A DNA stretch of 64,000 nucleotides from Candidatus Nitrosopumilus sp. (GCA_029862085.1 JAOTXZ010000004.1:1-64000), one strand, 5' to 3'. Numbered from the stretch's first letter, positions 43,140-52,091 are shown. Translations and numbers: made by a program. Notes: generated from the letters alone by a model not told the origin.

Positions 43140-45575
43140 ATGATCAAAATAATATTTTTATTTTTATTCTTAGGAATTTTTTTAATCCCTAGTTTAAGTG
43201 ATATTGTATATGCAGAGGAAATATCAATACAACTTGAATTAACTTATCCAAATGGAGATAGAATGTCACTTGGAAACTCAAAAATTCAAATTAATTCTGA
43301 AGATAAAGAGGTTAATTTAGAATTAATTGGAAAACATTCAGAACATTATTTTAAAACGGAATTACCTTTTGGAAAAAATTACAAGATTTTAGTATATTCT
43401 AATGATATGTTAGTGGGAACAAAATATTTCTCGTTAGAAAAAAAAATATACGAAGTTATTAAAATTCCAGTAAATCCTTCTATTGGAATGAAATTTTTTA
43501 CTTATTACAATGATGGAAGAACTCCCATTGAAAATGCTGTTTTAAAAATTTATTCACATAAGGGAAACGAAATTCAAACGACAAAAACAGATGCTGAAGG
43601 AAAAACCCAGAGATTTTGGCTACCAGCTACAATTTCAGAGGGAGATTTCTACCAGGTACAGGTTTCGATAGATGATAGCATAGTATACGAATATTCATCA
43701 ATAAGACTTGCATCAGGTAGTCATGATTTTAAAATTGTTACCGACTGGCCAGATATAGTCGATTATATTACTATCAGAACCACCACAGGAACTACTTCTA
43801 ATCATTTTTGGGGAGAAAATTATTTCGCAGAAATTTATAATAAAAAAGAGTTCAAAAAATCCTTAAAATTCAACAGAGGGGTAGCCCACATTTCTGAATT
43901 AACGGTAGGTAAATATGAAATTTTTATCTTTGAAGAAAAAAATCCTTTTGAAATCCTTGCAAGAACTGAAATTTCTATTGATGGAAGTTCATTAGATTAT
44001 AACATTTCATTAGACAATACACCAATTTCAAGAAAAAATTTAGGATATCCACAAATTGTTGAATATGTAAATCTCCCCAAAAATAATCCTCAAGATTTGA
44101 ATAATCCTTCCAATTTAACTTGGATAAAGCAATCTTCTTCAGGAATTCAAAAAATCAATAATAATTCAGATTACTTTTTGGAGTTAGAAACTGAGGGAAA
44201 TGGAAAAGTAGTTTTTACTCGAAGTAAATCATTTGAACCATTCAATTTATTTAATAACGAAATTCAATTGACATACAAGATTGACCAGCCTTCATCGGTG
44301 AATGAGTTTTGGATTTATTTTTCTAATGATAATTTTGAAAATTCTTGGTACACCCTAAAAATTCCTAATAACAGCATCCCAATCAATAAAAAATCAACCC
44401 AAATTTTTGATTTACTAGATGCTGACATTACGGGTAAAGTTGATCCTACAAAAATAACCCAAATTCAATTTAGAATCAAAGATCAATCAAATGAAAAAAT
44501 AAATTTACAAATTTCCGAATTAAAAATAATCGATTTAAAAGATTCAATGAGATCCATAAAAAATGTTGAAAAGAAATCATCCCCAGAACCTTGTAATTGT
44601 GTAGCCTTTAGGTTGGATGACATTCAAGATCATTTTCTTGATGATGTTCAAATGGAAATTATTAACAGTTTTCTGGAAAAAGATGTGGAACTTACAATAG
44701 GTGTAATTGGAGATAAAATTGGAAATGATCAAAAGTTAGTTTCCTACTTGAAATATAATAAAAATAACCCCTATCTGAAATTTGCAAATCATGGATGGGA
44801 ACATGAAGATTTTTCTCATTTTTCAAAAGAAAATCAGGAAATGCTAATTTTACGTACAAATGAGAAAATTACAACTCTGTTTGGAGTTGAGTCCAAAGTG
44901 TTTATTCCACCTTTTAATAGTTACAACGAAGACACGATTTCTGCACTAAAATCTCTCAAATTTACTCATCTCAGTTCCGAGTTAGATGCAGCTACTCCCC
45001 CCTTTCCATTATCCGGACAAAAATTGTATCATTTTCCTGAAACCGCATTTACCGGAGATTTGAATAAAGATGATATGAAGTTTTTAGGCGTCTCCCATCA
45101 AACTACTTTAAAGCAAATCAACGAAAGTATTGAAGAATTTGGTTTTGCAGTTGTTACTTTACATCCTCAAGAATTCTCTAAATTCTACGATGGTAGTTAT
45201 CAGAATGAAATTAATCCTCAACAATTTAAGGAATTGAATCTTTTATTGTCCAAATTGAAAGATGAAAATATCAAAATTACCTTTTTAGACGAAATAAATT
45301 CAGAATATTTGCTAGTTCCTACATGGTTAAAACACAATGCAAAATGGTGGGCAGAAGAAAAAATTAATGACATTACCTTTGTAAATGGAATCCATTTTTT
45401 AATTGATGAAGACATAATTCAGGTAAATCCAACTGAGCAAAATGAATCTAATCTAACTCAAATCCCATCTTGGATAAAAAATAATGCCAGATGGTGGTCA
45501 GAAGATTTACTGTCTGATGAAGAGTTTGTAAAAAGTATTCAATATTTAATAAATCAGAGAATAATTAGCATCTAA
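43140..45575 (+). CDS. Large exported deacetylase-like protein with Trp-rich C-terminal repeats
   Basis: 811 residues. Signal peptide (residues 1-28). Residues ~30-260 and 320-470 look like beta-sandwich, carbohydrate-binding-type domains. Residues ~485-695 are a deacetylase-like barrel (AFRLDDIQD, FANHGWEHEDFSH, VFIPPFNSY, VVTLHPQEFS), with better kept Asp and His than the 40929 gene. The last ~90 residues hold two copies of W(L/I)KxNAxWWxE...F..GI.(F/Y)LI, a repeat found in many exported proteins of this lineage. It follows the synthase after one base. Confidence 0.82.
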   Translation: MIKIIFLFLFLGIFLIPSLSDIVYAEEISIQLELTYPNGDRMSLGNSKIQINSEDKEVNLELIGKHSEHYFKTELPFGKNYKILVYSNDMLVGTKYFSLEKKIYEVIKIPVNPSIGMKFFTYYNDGRTPIENAVLKIYSHKGNEIQTTKTDAEGKTQRFWLPATISEGDFYQVQVSIDDSIVYEYSSIRLASGSHDFKIVTDWPDIVDYITIRTTTGTTSNHFWGENYFAEIYNKKEFKKSLKFNRGVAHISELTVGKYEIFIFEEKNPFEILARTEISIDGSSLDYNISLDNTPISRKNLGYPQIVEYVNLPKNNPQDLNNPSNLTWIKQSSSGIQKINNNSDYFLELETEGNGKVVFTRSKSFEPFNLFNNEIQLTYKIDQPSSVNEFWIYFSNDNFENSWYTLKIPNNSIPINKKSTQIFDLLDADITGKVDPTKITQIQFRIKDQSNEKINLQISELKIIDLKDSMRSIKNVEKKSSPEPCNCVAFRLDDIQDHFLDDVQMEIINSFLEKDVELTIGVIGDKIGNDQKLVSYLKYNKNNPYLKFANHGWEHEDFSHFSKENQEMLILRTNEKITTLFGVESKVFIPPFNSYNEDTISALKSLKFTHLSSELDAATPPFPLSGQKLYHFPETAFTGDLNKDDMKFLGVSHQTTLKQINESIEEFGFAVVTLHPQEFSKFYDGSYQNEINPQQFKELNLLLSKLKDENIKITFLDEINSEYLLVPTWLKHNAKWWAEEKINDITFVNGIHFLIDEDIIQVNPTEQNESNLTQIPSWIKNNARWWSEDLLSDEEFVKSIQYLINQRIISI

Positions 45576-45610
45576 AAAATAGGCGTAATAGTCAAGTTTT
45601 ACCCCAGTTT

Positions 45611-45640
45611 GTTTAAATGAACATACAATTGTTATAATTA
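45611..45640 (+). promoter_or_regulatory. Promoter of the second response regulator, sharing the upstream element
   Basis: GTTTAAA, TGAACATACAATT and GTTATAATTA, with the TATA centre about 28 bases before ATG 45663. It aligns with 26466-26496: the block TGAACA...TATAAT has 18 of 21 positions identical and the same distance to the start codon. Confidence 0.55.
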
Positions 45641-45662
45641 TTTTATTTCATAAGGATAGGTT

Positions 45663-46028
45663 ATGAAGGTCCTCCATATCGATGATTCACCCCAAATTTG
45701 TGAATTGTATCAAGACATGTTTACTGCAGATAATCACTCAATTACAAGCATTAATGACGGAAAAGATGGATTAAAACTTGTGGTAAAAAATGATTACGAC
45801 TTAATCCTACTTGATATGTGTATGCCAAAATATAGTGGTTTAGATTTTCTCCGCGATTTAAAAATACAAAGACCGTCAGAATTAAAAAAAGTTGTAGTGG
45901 TAAGCGTGTTGGAATTCAACGAAGCTCAAACCCAGGAATTGTTGGAATTTGGAGTCCATTCAGTTGAAGAAAAACCTCCAAACCTTCCAAGTCTTATTAA
46001 TATGCAAAAAAATATGGTTTTTAAATAA
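45663..46028 (+). CDS. Stand-alone response regulator (receiver domain only)
   Basis: 121 residues. LHIDDSPQI at the N-terminus, phospho-Asp in ILLDMCMP near residue 51, VVSV, and Lys in EEKPP near residue 104. No output domain. It is a paralogue of the 26519 protein, sharing the KVLHIDD start and the LLDM(H/C)MP block. It follows the polysaccharide operon in the same direction but has its own promoter. No kinase nearby. Confidence 0.88.
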   Translation: MKVLHIDDSPQICELYQDMFTADNHSITSINDGKDGLKLVVKNDYDLILLDMCMPKYSGLDFLRDLKIQRPSELKKVVVVSVLEFNEAQTQELLEFGVHSVEEKPPNLPSLINMQKNMVFK

Positions 46029-46114
46029 TTTTAAAGATTAATTTGAAATAATTTTTTTGAACTACTTTGAGAACAAGCTAAAAGTTAAAACCTAATTTTG
46101 TTAAAATTAGATAA

Positions 46115-46366
46115 ATGCCTCATGATGATTTTTTTGAAGCTACACTAATAGAATTTACGCAATTAATTGAAGGGAAAGAAAAGATAATTGTCAAATATGA
46201 CAGGTTTGAAGATTTGCCTTCTCATTTGATGAATCAATTCAAAACAAATTCAGATTCTAAAATTTTATTGCAAGGAAAAAAATGGAAGGTCTTAGAGATA
46301 AACAAGGATCTTCGTTCTCACGGGAAGGGAATGCATGTCAAAGTTAGATTAGAAGTTGATCATTAA
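46115..46366 (+). CDS. 83-aa hypothetical protein
   Basis: 83 residues, soluble, alpha/beta with a basic C-terminal half (LLQGKKWKVLEINKDL, KGMHVKVRLEVDH). Not recognised. ATG 46115, 86 bases after the response regulator; might belong to the same transcript. Confidence 0.5.
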   Translation: MPHDDFFEATLIEFTQLIEGKEKIIVKYDRFEDLPSHLMNQFKTNSDSKILLQGKKWKVLEINKDLRSHGKGMHVKVRLEVDH

Positions 46367-46464
46367 TTTTAAATTTAATTTTTTTCCTCTCGAACCAATG
46401 CTAACAAAATGGATATATTTCTAACCTGCAACAAAAAGCCAAAATGAAAAATCACTATAAAAAA

Positions 46465-46980
46465 TTACCAAGGAGGATGTTCATGTTCTGCAAGATATTC
46501 GTTGTATTCTCGGCAAAGTTTGCGGGAATTAACCACTTGCCAGATAAAAAGAATCAAAACACCAATTCCGACTACTACAAGACCACTCAACATACCAATT
46601 ATCACTGTAGGATCAGAGGGGTCTTCCTCAAAATCCCCAATCACCCCTAATATTGCAAAAGGAATGAAAAAAGCAGCCCAACTGGCAATTCCAATTATTA
46701 AGATGATGACTCCTCGCTTTACTCTGCCAATGTAAATGTGACCAACCCCCATTATCCCCATTAATCCAACAACTAAAGATAGCACCAACGTCATTCCTTC
46801 ACTTTTGGATTTACTTAGGGCGATGGTTGTTTTCTGTTGTTCAATCATTTTTTCTTCCATTGTTTCAATTTTTTCACTGGCTTTTTCAAGCTGTTTTTTT
46901 AGGGAATCTACTTCATCTTTAGGAGAATTGGTTGATTCTGATTTGTCAGAGTTTTTATCAGGATTTGAATTGTCAGACAT
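46465..46980 (-). CDS. TM2-domain-like membrane protein with N-terminal coiled coil
   Basis: 171 residues. Residues 1-60 are Ser/Asn/Lys-rich, then a coiled coil (VDSLKKQLEKASEKIETMEE). Three transmembrane helices follow, near residues 64-80, 90-110 and 128-150. MGVGHIYIGRVKRGVIILI matches the TM2 motif (G-x-x-H-x-Y-x-G-R). Function of the family in archaea is unknown. Start ATG 46980. Confidence 0.65.
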   Translation of the reverse strand: MSDNSNPDKNSDKSESTNSPKDEVDSLKKQLEKASEKIETMEEKMIEQQKTTIALSKSKSEGMTLVLSLVVGLMGIMGVGHIYIGRVKRGVIILIIGIASWAAFFIPFAILGVIGDFEEDPSDPTVIIGMLSGLVVVGIGVLILFIWQVVNSRKLCREYNEYLAEHEHPPW

Positions 46981-47224
46981 ATTTTACTATGCTATCTTAT
47001 CCTCCCACTAAAAACTACTTTCATACCAACTAGTTTTTGAAATTATTTTTTAGAAAATACAAAAATTAAGAACTCATACTAATTTTGGGATTTTTTATGC
47101 CTAAATGTGTTAAATTTTTTGTCTTATTTGACGAATAATTCTTTTTTATTATTACCAAAGATACGATTAACCAAAATGGATTTTTAACAAAATTAGAGAA
47201 TTAAAAAAAATGGAATGACTTTAA

Positions 47225-47368
47225 CTATAATTTACGGAGATCAGATAGATGACTTTTCGTTTGAAAAATTGACTTGCAAGATGGGCAGACTCTAGAATCA
47301 CCATCTGTTACCAAGGGAATATTTTTTTTGATTTTCGCACAATTAGGGCATATAAAAAATCTTGGCAT
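47225..47368 (-). CDS. 47-aa zinc-ribbon-like protein
   Basis: ATG 47368, TAG 47225-47227. CPNC at residues 7-10 and CPSC at residues 28-31 form a simple zinc ribbon; the C-terminus is basic. A TATA-like AAATAAATAG about 22 bases upstream supports a leaderless start. The overlapping plus-strand frame 47274-47522 is judged a shadow at least up to 47400. The remainder of the gap 46981-47518 shows nothing else. Confidence 0.6.
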   Translation of the reverse strand: MPRFFICPNCAKIKKNIPLVTDGDSRVCPSCKSIFQTKSHLSDLRKL

Positions 47369-47518
47369 AAAATTACCAGGATTCTATTTATTTAATTTCA
47401 TGTTAGTTAGAATTCTTTCATACCATTTTCTCCGATCAGTTTTTCTGATCTTTTTTGGATTTGAATTATTTTTATCATGCGCATATTTTATTTACAAAAG
47501 ATTTTTTTGTAAAATAAT

Positions 47519-47938
47519 ATGAAAATTATTTCCAAAATACTTCTTTTGATTATTCCTATTATAGTAATTTCAATCATCTTTGTTTCAAATTACTCAAAAG
47601 AACCAGAAATAGAACCATATTATAAAATCGGGTTTTCCGGATTAAAAGAACAATATTTAGTTGATGACGCACTAACAGTTTCACTATTTCTAAATGGATA
47701 TGGTAGTGATTGTGGCTCTTACGAGATTCTAATAAAAAAAGACAATAATCAAATCGAAGGACAATCAATAGATATTGATTGCACAAAAGAAATCAGTCAG
47801 GATTTTGAAATTATCAATATTGATATCACCACTTTGACATTAATTTTGACTGAATCTGGCAGCTATACGGTAATAGGAGAGTTTTCAAATAATAGTGGAG
47901 AAAAATTTCAAGAACAAAAGACTTTCAGAGTGATTTAA
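47519..47938 (+). CDS. Exported or membrane-anchored beta-rich protein
   Basis: 139 residues. N-terminal hydrophobic helix (residues 5-23), then a beta-sandwich-like domain with two Cys (near residues 62 and 81) that may form a disulphide. The pattern recalls small Ig-like exported proteins of this lineage. No function assignable. Start ATG 47519. Confidence 0.6.
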   Translation: MKIISKILLLIIPIIVISIIFVSNYSKEPEIEPYYKIGFSGLKEQYLVDDALTVSLFLNGYGSDCGSYEILIKKDNNQIEGQSIDIDCTKEISQDFEIINIDITTLTLILTESGSYTVIGEFSNNSGEKFQEQKTFRVI

Positions 47939-48007
47939 AATCGGTTTTGGGGCAGTTAAAACAAAAATTTCAGTTTTTGGAATTTTATAAAAAGTAGAGA
48001 AAAAGGA

Positions 48008-48160
48008 TTACTCCTTTTGAAGATCCTTTATTCTTTCTGAAACTCCTTGTGCTTCTTTTTCGAGATAGTCTTTATATTCAGTTAACATCCCTACTCTTTC
48101 TTCTTTTGTGAGGAAGCTTCTTGCTCTTTGTTGACTTACTCCACAACATCCATTACCCAT
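48008..48160 (-). CDS. 50-aa PadR-associated protein
   Basis: ATG 48160, stop 48008-48010. It begins MGNGCCGVSQQRARSFLTKE and continues as one charged helix (YKDYLEKEAQGVSERIKDL). AGGAGGTGAT, a ten-base match to the 16S anti-Shine-Dalgarno, is placed seven bases (from GGAGG) before the ATG, unlike most genes here. It is divergent from padR and flanked by the ATATCGG operators, so it is probably the PadR target. The CC pair near the N-terminus is echoed in PadR itself. Confidence 0.65.
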   Translation of the reverse strand: MGNGCCGVSQQRARSFLTKEERVGMLTEYKDYLEKEAQGVSERIKDLQKE

Positions 48161-48181
48161 ACAATCACCTCCTTTCCATTA

Positions 48182-48199
48182 ATATCGGACATACGATAT
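48182..48199. promoter_or_regulatory. Inverted-repeat operator, proximal to the 50-aa gene
   Basis: ATATCGGACATACGATAT: six-base arms ATATCG/CGATAT around GACATA. It lies between the minus-strand TATA-like region (48201-48213) and the ATG at 48160, where a bound repressor would block initiation. Confidence 0.7.
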
Positions 48200-48223
48200 G
48201 TATAATTTAAAATGTATTTATAT

Positions 48224-48241
48224 ATATCGGATGACCGATAT
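48224..48241. promoter_or_regulatory. Inverted-repeat operator, proximal to padR
   Basis: ATATCGGATGACCGATAT: seven-base arms ATATCGG/CCGATAT around four bases. It overlaps the expected start of padR transcription, just after the TATA-like TTTATATATA (48217-48226). The spacing between the two operator centres is 42 bases. Autoregulation of padR is the obvious inference. Confidence 0.7.
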
Positions 48242-48259
48242 AATTAGTGAAACACAAGA

Positions 48260-48553
48260 ATGGATGAAGAGTGCTGCGACATGAGAGGAATGCTCGGGTT
48301 TCTTATTTTATTTCTAGTGTCAAAAAAACCAATGCATGGCAAAGAAATTGCAGATGAGATAACAAAAAGAAAAGGAGAAAAACCAAGTCCAGGAACTCTT
48401 TATCCTGCAATTAAAAATTTAAGAGAAGCAGGATTTTTAGATGAACAAAAAGAAGGCAAGGCCATCACATACACTCTCACCCCGTCTGGAAAAAAAGCCC
48501 TTACTGTTGCAAAGAGAAAGTTTTGTAAAATTTTCCTGGGAGTTTTTCCATGA
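48260..48553 (+). CDS. PadR family transcriptional regulator
   Basis: 97 residues. Winged-helix domain: GMLGFLILFLVSKKPMHGKEIADEI, PSPGTLYPAIKNLREAGFLDE, and ITYTLTPSGKKAL are textbook PadR. The C-terminal helix is short (FCKIFLGVFP). CC at residues 5-6 and one late Cys could sense metal or redox, but this is speculative. It probably represses itself and the divergent 50-aa gene through the two operators. Confidence 0.88.
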   Translation: MDEECCDMRGMLGFLILFLVSKKPMHGKEIADEITKRKGEKPSPGTLYPAIKNLREAGFLDEQKEGKAITYTLTPSGKKALTVAKRKFCKIFLGVFP

Positions 48554-48657
48554 TACACAAAGGATAGAATACTAATCTAAAAAAACAATGGCGAGATACG
48601 AAGGAATGCCGATGAATTAAAATTCAACTTTGTTGAAAAATTATAAAGTTTTGAAAT

Positions 48658-48762
48658 TTAACCTGAACGCAAATGGAAATTGCTGCAGCATAAACATTCT
48701 TTTTTAATGCACTCGGTTTCAATTTGATGTCGACAAACACCGCATTCACAATGAATTACCAT
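48658..48762 (-). CDS. 34-aa Cys-rich microprotein
   Basis: ATG 48762, TAA 48658-48660. Seven Cys in 34 residues (CECGVC near the start, C at 17, CLCC near 22), a dense metal-binding pattern. A TATA-like TTATATC at 48782-48791 is centred 25 bases upstream, so it is probably leaderless. Not recognised. Confidence 0.55.
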   Translation of the reverse strand: MVIHCECGVCRHQIETECIKKECLCCSNFHLRSG

Positions 48763-48920
48763 GAATTAATTACATCGTTTTCAGATATAACGGATCTGTA
48801 TTTTTTATGGCAAAATATCATGTTTGTGGCATCCTAGGGACAAATCATCGAAAAAATAGCTGATTTAGACCTAATTTTTGACGAGAATGAACATGTTTTA
48901 GAAATAAAAAAAGAGAGGTT

Positions 48921-49130
48921 TTAATCTGACTTTGCTTTGTCAATACCTGCTTTCGCTGTGTCTTTTGCTTTGTCAACACCTGCTTCTGCAGTGTCTTTTG
49001 CTTTGTCAAAGCCTTTTTGACCAAGATCGGTTCCTTTTTCGACTGCGTCTTCTAGTCCTTCTTTTCCTTTCTCGATTCCTTCTTTGACTGTATCTTCAGC
49101 TTTTTCTTTTATTTTGTCTAAAAATCCCAT
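48921..49130 (-). CDS. LEA/apolipoprotein-like amphipathic helical protein
   Basis: 69 residues, fully helical by composition. Repeats of 11-13 residues (DKAKDTAEAGV, DKAKDTAKAGI) alternate Lys/Asp/Glu with Ala/Gly. This is the pattern of LEA-type or YtxH/CsbD-like stress proteins. No Cys, no Trp. Might stabilise membranes or proteins; the role is unproven. Gap 48554-48657 upstream holds nothing convincing. Confidence 0.65.
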   Translation of the reverse strand: MGFLDKIKEKAEDTVKEGIEKGKEGLEDAVEKGTDLGQKGFDKAKDTAEAGVDKAKDTAKAGIDKAKSD

Positions 49131-49244
49131 ATTCCTACTCGTCTCTTCTCATAGATAAACCGATCCTGTTTTGTAAAAATTGTTAAAATAAAATATTACG
49201 AGGATAAAAAAAGAAAAATATTTCAATAATTTTTTGGTTTTTTT

Positions 49245-51632
49245 CTATTCAGACACCCATACTAATGCGACAGTTTTAATGTCTATATCAGATCGTCTAG
49301 GTTTTATCTCCTTTACAACAAGTTCTTCTAAAAGCGGGTCATATCTTTCCTCTAGTTTGTCTATTTCTTGCTGAAGATCACTATTTACGCTATTAATTTT
49401 CTCGATAATCGCATCCACGGTTTCTCCTGCACGATTGACGTCCCCAAATTCTTTGCGTTGGCTTACAACACTACTTGCCGCAGTCGTAGCTCTACTTAGA
49501 GTTGACATGTTGAGGCCCCCTCCTCCGGAAAAAGCAGAAAGTAACGAAGCCCCAATTTTAATTGCAGTTTGTAATTTTCGTCCCTTTGATTGCTCCTTTT
49601 CTTTTTCGATTCTTTGTTTAGCTTTTCGAAGCTGCTCGCTTAGAGTCTCTGTTTTTAATTTGTATTTTTTTCGGAGTTTTTCTGTTTCTTCATCACGTTT
49701 TTCTCTTGCCGCTTCTCCAAGTCTAATGCGAAAATCACGTTCGCTTTCTAGAGGTTTTGAGGTCATTTTGAAATTTTTACTTTCAAAAAATTCAATTCCT
49801 TTGGCCCTGTAAAGAAAATTACTAAACTCTTTTTTCCACTTTGTATAGCTTCTAGCTTTTGTTGCTTGAGTTGGAAGAGAGGTAAACGTACCTCGTTTTG
49901 GACCTTGTTTTTTAAGTCGTTTTTCTATCATTATTTCTTCTGCCTCCTCCCAGTCTACATCTAACATATCATCATCCAAATAAACAGATAAGCAAATTTT
50001 CTTGGTGTGAATTTTTTTCTTTGTTTTTGAATTTACAAAATGAACCGTGGCAATTCCAACAAGAGTGGCTTGAAAATTATTAATAGAATCTTTTGGAAAT
50101 ACAAAAAATTGGGGAACCCCAGGGGGAAGAATCGGACGTGGAGAATGTTCCGTCAATTCATTTTGTATCTTTGGTTTAGATGGCATTGAATAAGAAACCG
50201 CCTTAGATTCCAAATAAGGAATATTTTTTTTGCTTTTCATAAGAATTTTGATTTGATTTCTAGTTAGCGGTCCTCGAAGATACGACATTGCCCAGCGCGT
50301 ATGAAAAATAACTGGACCTTTTTCATGTACATTGTGTAGTAGAAAAACTCTTTTTCCAAGGCTTGAAATAGTTTTATCAATATTCTTCCTATCAAAATTT
50401 GAGCCGCTCGAAATTCCTTCAAGGCCATCAAGCATTCTGGCTTTGTCTCTTTCAGTTTGAAGGCGACCAATAAACCACGTTCCAGTATTCGAAAGCCCCT
50501 TGTAATCTAAATCTGCAGGATTCTGAGTTGCCAACACTAATCCCACCCCATATGCCCGGGCTTGTTTAAGTAAAGTTAACAGGGGTTTTTTCGATGGAGG
50601 TTGAGCAACTGGAGGCATGTATCCGAAAATTTCATCCATATAGATTAAGGTCCTTAGGCTATTTGTGCCCGAACGGGTACGCATCCAACTTAGAATCTGG
50701 TTAAGTAACAATGAGACAAAAAACATGCGTTCTGTTTCAGTAAGGTGTGCAATCGAAAAAATCGCTACCCTAGGTTTTCCTTCTGGAGTATAAAGAATTT
50801 GATCAATATCAAGAGGTTGACCTTTGAGCCAACCCTGAAATCCTGGTGCAGCAAGTAGATTGTTTATTTGCATGGCAAATTTAAAACGCTCCTTTTCTGG
50901 GAAAAATGTTTCAATTTGCAAAAATCCTATTTTTTGAATTGGGGGATTTTGAATCGATTGAATTATTGTTCCAAGATCAACTGGGATTCCTTGACGCCAC
51001 AAATGATCAAATAGTGTAGAAAGTAGAATATGTTCACGACTTTGTATTGGATCAGCATCGATCCCCAAAAGTACTAGAAGACTAGTTGCTGTAGTAGAAA
51101 TTCTATCTCGAAAAAGATCTGGTTCTTTTAAGACTCCCTCAGAGGGTGCTGAAAATGAAGAAAGTATTGAGACGGGCACTCCCATCTCGCTTCCTGGAGT
51201 GTAAATAACAAAATCAGCTGCATTTTTTACATTTCGAATTCTCTCTTGACTTTGATTGTAACTTGCCAATCCCTTTTTCCACAATTCGGCCTGCTTTTCA
51301 GCAAATTCATCTGGATCAAGATTTTTTCTTCGGGCATCATCTTCGTTTATCCATGGACGAAAGTTTTTAGGAAGAAGATCCGGAAACGTTAGAAGTAGAT
51401 TACCTAAATCACCCTTTGGATCAATTATGATTATAGGAATTTTGTCTAGAATAGCCTCTTCAATGAGAGTAATGCAAAGACCAGTTTTGCCACTTCCAGT
51501 CATCCCCACACAAACTGCATGGGTTGTGAGATTCTTAGCATCATACAATAAAGGAAATTCCTCTTCTTGCTTTTTTGACAAATCGTAATGTTTTCCTAGA
51601 AAAAACTCTCCAAGTTTTTCATAAAATTCCAT
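49245..51632 (-). CDS. HerA/VirB4-like ATPase with long C-terminal coiled coil
   Basis: 795 residues. The N-terminal ~450 residues are a HerA-FtsK-type ATPase: Walker A GMTGSGKTG near residue 43, Walker B-like IIIIDPKGDLGN near residue 75, MDEIFGYMPP near residue 332, and the sensor ATQNPADLD near residue 368. From about residue 590 there is a long Lys/Glu/Arg coiled coil and a short Gly/Ser hydrophobic segment (SLLSAFSGGGG). Proteins of this type are annotated as DUF87/DUF853 ATPases. No NurA partner is adjacent, so DNA-end resection is not implied. Confidence 0.82.
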   Translation of the reverse strand: MEFYEKLGEFFLGKHYDLSKKQEEEFPLLYDAKNLTTHAVCVGMTGSGKTGLCITLIEEAILDKIPIIIIDPKGDLGNLLLTFPDLLPKNFRPWINEDDARRKNLDPDEFAEKQAELWKKGLASYNQSQERIRNVKNAADFVIYTPGSEMGVPVSILSSFSAPSEGVLKEPDLFRDRISTTATSLLVLLGIDADPIQSREHILLSTLFDHLWRQGIPVDLGTIIQSIQNPPIQKIGFLQIETFFPEKERFKFAMQINNLLAAPGFQGWLKGQPLDIDQILYTPEGKPRVAIFSIAHLTETERMFFVSLLLNQILSWMRTRSGTNSLRTLIYMDEIFGYMPPVAQPPSKKPLLTLLKQARAYGVGLVLATQNPADLDYKGLSNTGTWFIGRLQTERDKARMLDGLEGISSGSNFDRKNIDKTISSLGKRVFLLHNVHEKGPVIFHTRWAMSYLRGPLTRNQIKILMKSKKNIPYLESKAVSYSMPSKPKIQNELTEHSPRPILPPGVPQFFVFPKDSINNFQATLVGIATVHFVNSKTKKKIHTKKICLSVYLDDDMLDVDWEEAEEIMIEKRLKKQGPKRGTFTSLPTQATKARSYTKWKKEFSNFLYRAKGIEFFESKNFKMTSKPLESERDFRIRLGEAAREKRDEETEKLRKKYKLKTETLSEQLRKAKQRIEKEKEQSKGRKLQTAIKIGASLLSAFSGGGGLNMSTLSRATTAASSVVSQRKEFGDVNRAGETVDAIIEKINSVNSDLQQEIDKLEERYDPLLEELVVKEIKPRRSDIDIKTVALVWVSE

Positions 51633-51762
51633 AAGGGTATTCCATTCTTTTTAGCCTAAAAGTCTTATTTCAGGGTCAAAAACGTCTAAATAATTTTTAA
51701 AATGGTATAAAAATTCCATCAGAATAAGAGTTTCTGCAAAAAAAAATAGAAGAAAAATAATT

Positions 51763-51960
51763 CTATTCTACAACAAATCCAATTTTGACATTTGCACGAT
51801 ATTCGGTAATACTACCATTTTTTACAACGGCTGTTTGGGCCATCACATCTACCCCTACAATATCTTTTACACTTTCTTGTGCTTTGGCTACTGCCTCTTT
51901 TGTTGCCTCTTCCCAACTTTTAGGGGAAGAACCTACAAGTTCTATAACTTTTACAACCAT
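51763..51960 (-). CDS. Dodecin (flavin-binding)
   Basis: 65 residues, full length. VIELVGSSPKSWEEATKEAV and the final YRANVKIGFVVE strand match dodecin. The flavin-stacking position is normally Trp in ESTxSWEEA; here KSWEEATKEA keeps it. It stores or buffers flavins (or CoA/FMN) as a dodecamer. Short, independent gene. Confidence 0.88.
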   Translation of the reverse strand: MVVKVIELVGSSPKSWEEATKEAVAKAQESVKDIVGVDVMAQTAVVKNGSITEYRANVKIGFVVE

Positions 51961-52091
51961 AGTTAGGGGTCCATATGTTCCGGATAAAATCTTTTCTAAT
52001 AATATTAAATTTAATCAATCTTTTTTTTAAAATCAACAATTGATAGAATAAAATCAGCTAGTTCATTGAAAAAAAATAAAAAATTGTAGGC

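Noticed and set aside
47274-47522. 82-codon plus-strand ORF before 47519
   Set aside because: Its first half is the complement of the zinc-ribbon gene 47225-47368. A 40-codon hydrophobic remainder from 47400, which ends in an ATGA overlap, is possible but unsupported.
48586-48618. Ten-codon ORF (MARYEGMPMN) after padR
   Set aside because: Too short to judge; no promoter or conservation evidence available.
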